DNA of 23,988 bases from a virus: IMG/VR virus record IMGVR_UViG_3300009147_000027, positions 1 through 23,988 of that record; one strand, written 5' to 3'. Below, one piece after another: positions 21,056 to 23,988 of this stretch. Position 1 is the first letter of the stretch. Every line of letters starts with the position of its first letter. The notes under the pieces are model-generated. The model saw nothing but the letters and a program-made list of their open reading frames with translations, was not told the DNA's origin and did not search any database. The position numbers and the translations under genes are program-made.

Positions 21056-21880
21056 ATGACCTGGCCAATGATGGACTCAGGCATAGCCCTCTTGGGCGGG
21101 GCTGACACTGCTACCAGTTTGCCAACCACGCTCACGGCAAATGCGACTCCAAATGCTGATGGTGCATGGGTAGAGCTAATAACGCTGACTACATTTCCAG
21201 TGTCAAGCCTGATCCTTACGCTGATTAACGCCACTGCTACCGCCGGTGTAGCTCGGCCGATTCTGTTGGACATTGGTGTCGGTGGCGCTGGCAGTGAGAC
21301 GGTCCTGGTCTCGCACGTTTACATTGGCTCCCAGGCTGGTTCCCGCTACTACGAGTTGCCCATTCGGGTTCCTACTGGTACCCGGCTCTCGGCCCGTATC
21401 AGGGCGGCAGTGACTGTGGACACGGCACAGGTTCAGCTCATTGCTCGTGGTGGGGGCTGGAACCAGATAGCTTCAGCGTCACGAGCCACAACCTATGGCG
21501 ATGTCGGAGCTTCTTCATCGGGAACCCTGCTAACTGCCATTGTGGCTGGCAACACCAAGGCGGCCTGGACGCAGCTGACCGCGAGCACCACGAACCCGTT
21601 GCGGTGGCTATTGGTAAGTATCAGCGGCCCGGTAGATGAGGCAACGTGGACCTCACGGACCTGTCTGACGGACATCGGGTTCGGTGCAGCGGCGAGTGAA
21701 GTAGCGCTGATAAGTAACATTGCAGGTAGCTGGTCCAGCTCAGAGTCGTACACCGGTAATCCAATTCTCATTCCATGTGAGCTGCCCATTGGCACACGAT
21801 TGGTAGCCCGTTATCAGGCGGATGCCACCAGCGGTGCTCCTACTGAGCGGCCCTCCGTGGTCGTCATTGGATTCGACTAG
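21056..21880 (+). CDS. structural protein with an internal domain duplication (274 aa)
   Basis: The protein contains two similar beta-rich units, residues about 20-131 and 153-274. Each has a W-x-(E/Q)L-x-x-(L/S)T opening, an R..(I/C)L.DIG.G.A.SE..L.S segment, and ends with (V/I)P.GTRL.AR..A. The repeated unit looks like a jelly-roll-type domain found in actinophage structural proteins. It starts 5 bases after the previous stop without a strong ribosome site, so coupling is likely. No catalytic motif is visible. A fibre, decoration or receptor-contact role is possible. The duplication is seen directly; the fold is inferred. Confidence 0.78.
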   Translation: MTWPMMDSGIALLGGADTATSLPTTLTANATPNADGAWVELITLTTFPVSSLILTLINATATAGVARPILLDIGVGGAGSETVLVSHVYIGSQAGSRYYELPIRVPTGTRLSARIRAAVTVDTAQVQLIARGGGWNQIASASRATTYGDVGASSSGTLLTAIVAGNTKAAWTQLTASTTNPLRWLLVSISGPVDEATWTSRTCLTDIGFGAAASEVALISNIAGSWSSSESYTGNPILIPCELPIGTRLVARYQADATSGAPTERPSVVVIGFD

Positions 21881-21890
21881 GAGGTAGACC

Positions 21891-22223
21891 ATGGCACTTG
21901 CCGTTGAGTCGTCAGGATCGCAGACCGCCACTATCGGCGTGGAACACTCACTGGCCACTGTTGCTACCGCGAAGACTCGCGTCCTGGCGGTAGACCTGAA
22001 CAACCTTGTTGCCGGCGACACCGTCGAGCTGCGGATCAAGTCCAAGGCACGAGCTGCGGACACTCGTCGTGAGTGTTACCTAGCGACTTTCATTGGGCCA
22101 CTAGGCCAGCCGCTGTCCTTCTCGATCCCGGTACCTATGGCAGCAGCTGACGGGGAGTTCTCACTGAAGCAGACCGCCGGAACGGGACGCGCGTTTCCGT
22201 GGGCCGTGTACACACTCGATTAA
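21891..22223 (+). CDS. small beta-rich structural protein (110 aa)
   Basis: A strong AGGAGG lies 6 bases before the ATG. The protein (MALAVESSGSQTATIGVEHSLATVATAKTRVLAVDLNNLVAGDTVELRIKSKARAADTRRECYLATFIGPLGQPLSFSIPVPM ... TGRAFPWAVYTLD) is a likely single beta-sandwich with one Cys and no membrane segment. The sequence AVDLNNLVAGDTVELRIKSK resembles a small phage virion protein type without known function. It follows the duplicated-domain protein by 10 bases and precedes a connector with repeats. A decoration or fibre-associated role is inferred from neighbours. Confidence 0.77.
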   Translation: MALAVESSGSQTATIGVEHSLATVATAKTRVLAVDLNNLVAGDTVELRIKSKARAADTRRECYLATFIGPLGQPLSFSIPVPMAAADGEFSLKQTAGTGRAFPWAVYTLD

Positions 22224-22244
22224 TGAGTTGAGAGGAGTGGGCGG

Positions 22245-23036
22245 GTGTCCACCTACACCACGTACCTCGCCCACTATCTGGAAGATGCGGGCAGTGGGGC
22301 GCTCGATGTTCCCTCGATAGGTCCGGGTTCGGTACTGGGCACCCCTTCGGTTGATGCGTCTGGTGACGTATCGATAAGCCCACCATCCATTGGCCCGAAC
22401 ATCACACTGGGAAGTCCTACAGTTACGAGTACAGGTGATGCTTTTCTTGCTCCACCGTCCATTGGTCCGAACACGCAACTCGGCACCCCTGCGGTGTCGG
22501 AGCAACCTACGGGGCAGGTCGACATGACTATTCTGCCGATAGCCAACGCGCTGTTGGCCTGCCTGTGCACTGAAATTGCCTTGGTACCTGATCCCCCAGC
22601 GCAGTGCTGCTTGCGTACAGGTTTGACCGTGGTTCCAGGGGTTAGCCTCAACGAGGATGAGTGCTGTACCGGTCTAGCTTGGGTACGGTACGTGACCAGT
22701 TATCCATCCGAGCAGAACTTCCCAGAGCAGGATCCAGCACCTGGCGGTGGCTGCCCTCCGGACTGGTTTGCCGTGGTGCTGGAAATGGGCGTGGTGCGGT
22801 GTATGCCTACGGGGGACCTGTATGTCAACCCAACCTGTACCGAGTGGACCCTAGCCGCCACTAATGTCATGAACGATGATGCGGCGATGCGTCGGGCCTA
22901 TTGTTGTTTGCCGGTAGCGAATGACATGAAGATGCTTGGGGTATGGGAACCTCTACCTACTGAGGGACGCTGTACCGGTGGCATTCGAACCGTCACTGTG
23001 CAGGTACCTAACTGCGATGGTTGCGAGGAGTTGTAA
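22245..23036 (+). CDS. connector-like protein with an N-terminal 24-residue repeat arm
   Basis: The 263-aa protein starts with GTG, with GAGGAG upstream. Residues 22-86 hold three tandem copies of a 24-residue unit, (V/P)PSIGPxxxLG(T/S)PxVxxxGDxxxx, related to the P-x-I-x-x-x-x-x-(F/L)G-x-P-x-V repeats seen in phage structural proteins. The rest (about 92-263) is a Cys-rich module (ANALLACLCTEIALVPDPPAQCC, DECCTGLAWVRYVTSYPS, AAMRRAYCC) that I associate with actinophage head-to-tail connector or neck proteins. The repeat arm looks like an add-on that could project from the virion. Its TAA shares one base with the following ATG. Confidence 0.8.
   Translation: MSTYTTYLAHYLEDAGSGALDVPSIGPGSVLGTPSVDASGDVSISPPSIGPNITLGSPTVTSTGDAFLAPPSIGPNTQLGTPAVSEQPTGQVDMTILPIANALLACLCTEIALVPDPPAQCCLRTGLTVVPGVSLNEDECCTGLAWVRYVTSYPSEQNFPEQDPAPGGGCPPDWFAVVLEMGVVRCMPTGDLYVNPTCTEWTLAATNVMNDDAAMRRAYCCLPVANDMKMLGVWEPLPTEGRCTGGIRTVTVQVPNCDGCEEL
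22308..22502 (+). repeat. three 72-base in-frame coding repeats
   Basis: The three units lie at 22308-22379, 22380-22451 and 22452-22502 (the last partial). They encode PSIGPGSVLGTPSV, PSIGPNITLGSPTV and PSIGPNTQLGTPAV at a period of exactly 24 residues. The DNA copies differ at many synonymous positions, so the array is old or under protein-level selection rather than a fresh duplication. Confidence 0.72.
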
Positions 23037-23233
23037 TGGACAAGCGGACCGTCAGGGTGCTTACGTCGTTTGACATGATGACCATTGGCGACGTCTACGA
23101 AACAGAGGTTGACGAGCGTACAGAGGCCCTTGTTGCAGCTGGGTACCAGGAGTACGTGGACGTTCCCGAGGAACCCGTCGAGGAACCGGCAGTTGAGGAG
23201 CCCAAGCGTCGTGGCAAGGGTTCAGATCGATAA
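23036..23233 (+). CDS. small acidic protein with basic tail (65 aa)
   Basis: The ATG at 23036 overlaps the previous TAA and is preceded by GAGGAG. The protein is MDKRTVRVLTSFDMMTIGDVYETEVDERTEALVAAGYQEYVDV, followed by an acidic Pro-Glu-Val linker (PEEPVEEPAVEEP) and a basic end (KRRGKGSDR). The front half resembles small actinophage proteins located in the connector region, of unknown function. The start at 23021 is less likely because it lacks a ribosome site. The 3' end overlaps the next gene by 23 bases. The PKRRG tail recalls the 85-aa protein at 18639. Confidence 0.75.
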   Translation: MDKRTVRVLTSFDMMTIGDVYETEVDERTEALVAAGYQEYVDVPEEPVEEPAVEEPKRRGKGSDR

Positions 23234-23660
23234 GGCGCAGGCTCAGGCGTTTGTCAGTGAGCGTGCCTCGGTTCTGGTGTCCAGGACCGGGCGCAGAACG
23301 TTGAACGGAGCCAAGTCCCTGGTCCCGGTGAAGACCGGCGAGACGCGGGCGAGCTTGGGCATCCTCATGTTCAAAGTGACCCGCAACGGCGTCACGATGC
23401 GGGTCGGGTCAACCCTGAAGAAGGCGCACTACCTTCACGAGGGCACCAGACGCCACACCATTCGGCCCACCCACCGTAAGGCGCTCAAGTTCAATGCCGC
23501 AGGGGTGGTGTACATCCGAGCCAAGGTGCGTCATCCGGGCATTGGATCAACCCCCTACCTCACCGCAGCGCTACGTGCCGTGGCCATTCCGGAGGGGTTC
23601 ATTGTGGAGCGCTCGCTCCCCGCACGTCTAAGGCCACGGGAGGGTACCCTGACCCCATGA
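23211..23660 (+). CDS. HK97 gp10-like head-tail connector / tail completion protein
   Basis: GTG at 23211 has GAGGAG about 10 bases upstream and gives 149 aa. The core (KSLVPVKTGETRASLG ... MRVGSTLKKAHYLHEGTRRHTIRPTHRKALKF ... VRHPGIGSTPYLTAALRAV) matches the HK97 gp10-type family: LVPVxTGxxRxS, an (A)xYLHEGTRxHxIxP loop and a HPG...PYL end. These proteins join the head connector to the tail. It sits just before the tail chaperone, the usual place. Its TGA overlaps the next ATG (ATGA). The basic character (many Arg/Lys) fits a virion interface protein. Confidence 0.86.
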   Translation: MARVQIDKAQAQAFVSERASVLVSRTGRRTLNGAKSLVPVKTGETRASLGILMFKVTRNGVTMRVGSTLKKAHYLHEGTRRHTIRPTHRKALKFNAAGVVYIRAKVRHPGIGSTPYLTAALRAVAIPEGFIVERSLPARLRPREGTLTP

Positions 23661-23988
23661 CGGATCAGGTGAAGTACGTGATCGGGGATCGCGAGGTCGT
23701 TTTCAACCGGCCCACTGACGGACAGATCGCAGCCCTTATCAAACTCGTGGAGGGTATCCGTAAGGCGAATAGCGCACAGGCCAACAGTCAAGTCATGCGC
23801 CTGTTTGCCAGACTACTTGGCATCTTCGATGCCTTGATGGCGGACCCAGAAGACGTTGAGCACGTCGAGGACATGATGATCTCCGGCAAGTTGGACCTCA
23901 TGGAACTCATGAACGTGATCAAACAGTTCTCAGAGGACGAGGAAGCCCCCACCACCGGACCGAAGCCGCGAGCGCGGCGTGCCCGTAC
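23657..23988 (+). CDS. tail assembly chaperone, 5' part (cut by window end)
   Basis: The ATG at 23657 overlaps the previous stop (ATGA). The visible 110 codons encode MTDQVKYVIGDREVVFNRPTDGQIAALIKLVEGIRKA ... VEHVEDMMISGKLDLMELMNVIKQFSEDEEAPTTGPKPRARRAR. The (I/V)xFxRPTDGQIAAL opening, an all-helical middle and an acidic-then-basic end match siphophage tail assembly chaperones encoded before the tape measure gene. In this family a longer product often arises by programmed frameshift near the 3' end. That site would lie at or beyond the window edge, so it cannot be judged here. Confidence 0.82.
   Translation, partial: MTDQVKYVIGDREVVFNRPTDGQIAALIKLVEGIRKANSAQANSQVMRLFARLLGIFDALMADPEDVEHVEDMMISGKLDLMELMNVIKQFSEDEEAPTTGPKPRARRAR

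Overview
The window is a stretch of a double-stranded DNA tailed bacteriophage (siphovirus layout) or prophage of an actinobacterium. The evidence is the moderately high GC content, frequent GTG and TTG starts, and protein families typical of actinobacteriophages: an r1t-type holin, a DUF1360 membrane protein, a MuF protein, a tiny MGCGCG protein, Cys-rich connectors and a PKD-tailed tail protein. No integrase, endolysin, small terminase, tRNA or CRISPR array is visible, and the host genus cannot be fixed from sequence alone.

Layout. (1) 1-2284, plus strand: the tail of a truncated gene, two small proteins (one a Cys-pair zinc-binding candidate), a metallophosphoesterase, a small conserved-looking protein, two tiny membrane proteins and an r1t-like holin. 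The holin start codon lies inside a long perfect hairpin. (2) 2281-7012, minus strand: a dual-HTH regulator, a Cas4/RecB-like PD-(D/E)XK nuclease, an SSB-like protein ending in EAPF, then a 285-bp intergenic region full of repeats and hairpins (candidate origin or RNA element), then an 855-aa primase-helicase. (3) 7013-7084: a 72-bp divergent control region in which both flanking genes appear to be leaderless. (4) 7085-17416, plus strand: large terminase, DUF1360 membrane protein, portal, MuF protein, a capsid protease fused to two SAP-like repeats and a C-terminal HExxH zincin, an antisense small ORF, a second capsid-assembly protein, a 48-aa protein and the major capsid protein. (5) 17417-23988: small structural proteins, major tail protein, head-tail connectors, beta-rich structural proteins, an HK97-gp10-like protein and the start of a tail assembly chaperone cut by the window edge.

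How it fits together. The minus-strand genes look like an early control and replication unit. The regulator probably controls its own promoter and the head operon at 7013-7084, and perhaps the primase. Terminase, portal, MuF, proteases and capsid protein build and fill the head; the connectors join it to the tail; the left-hand membrane proteins and holin handle lysis.

The most unusual item is the protease-SAP-SAP-metalloprotease fusion (11520-13691). It looks like a virion-delivered effector attached to a capsid-maturation protein, with a small antisense ORF at its 3' end that could be a cognate immunity gene. The second is the holin hairpin (2038-2081), which suggests RNA-structure control of lysis.
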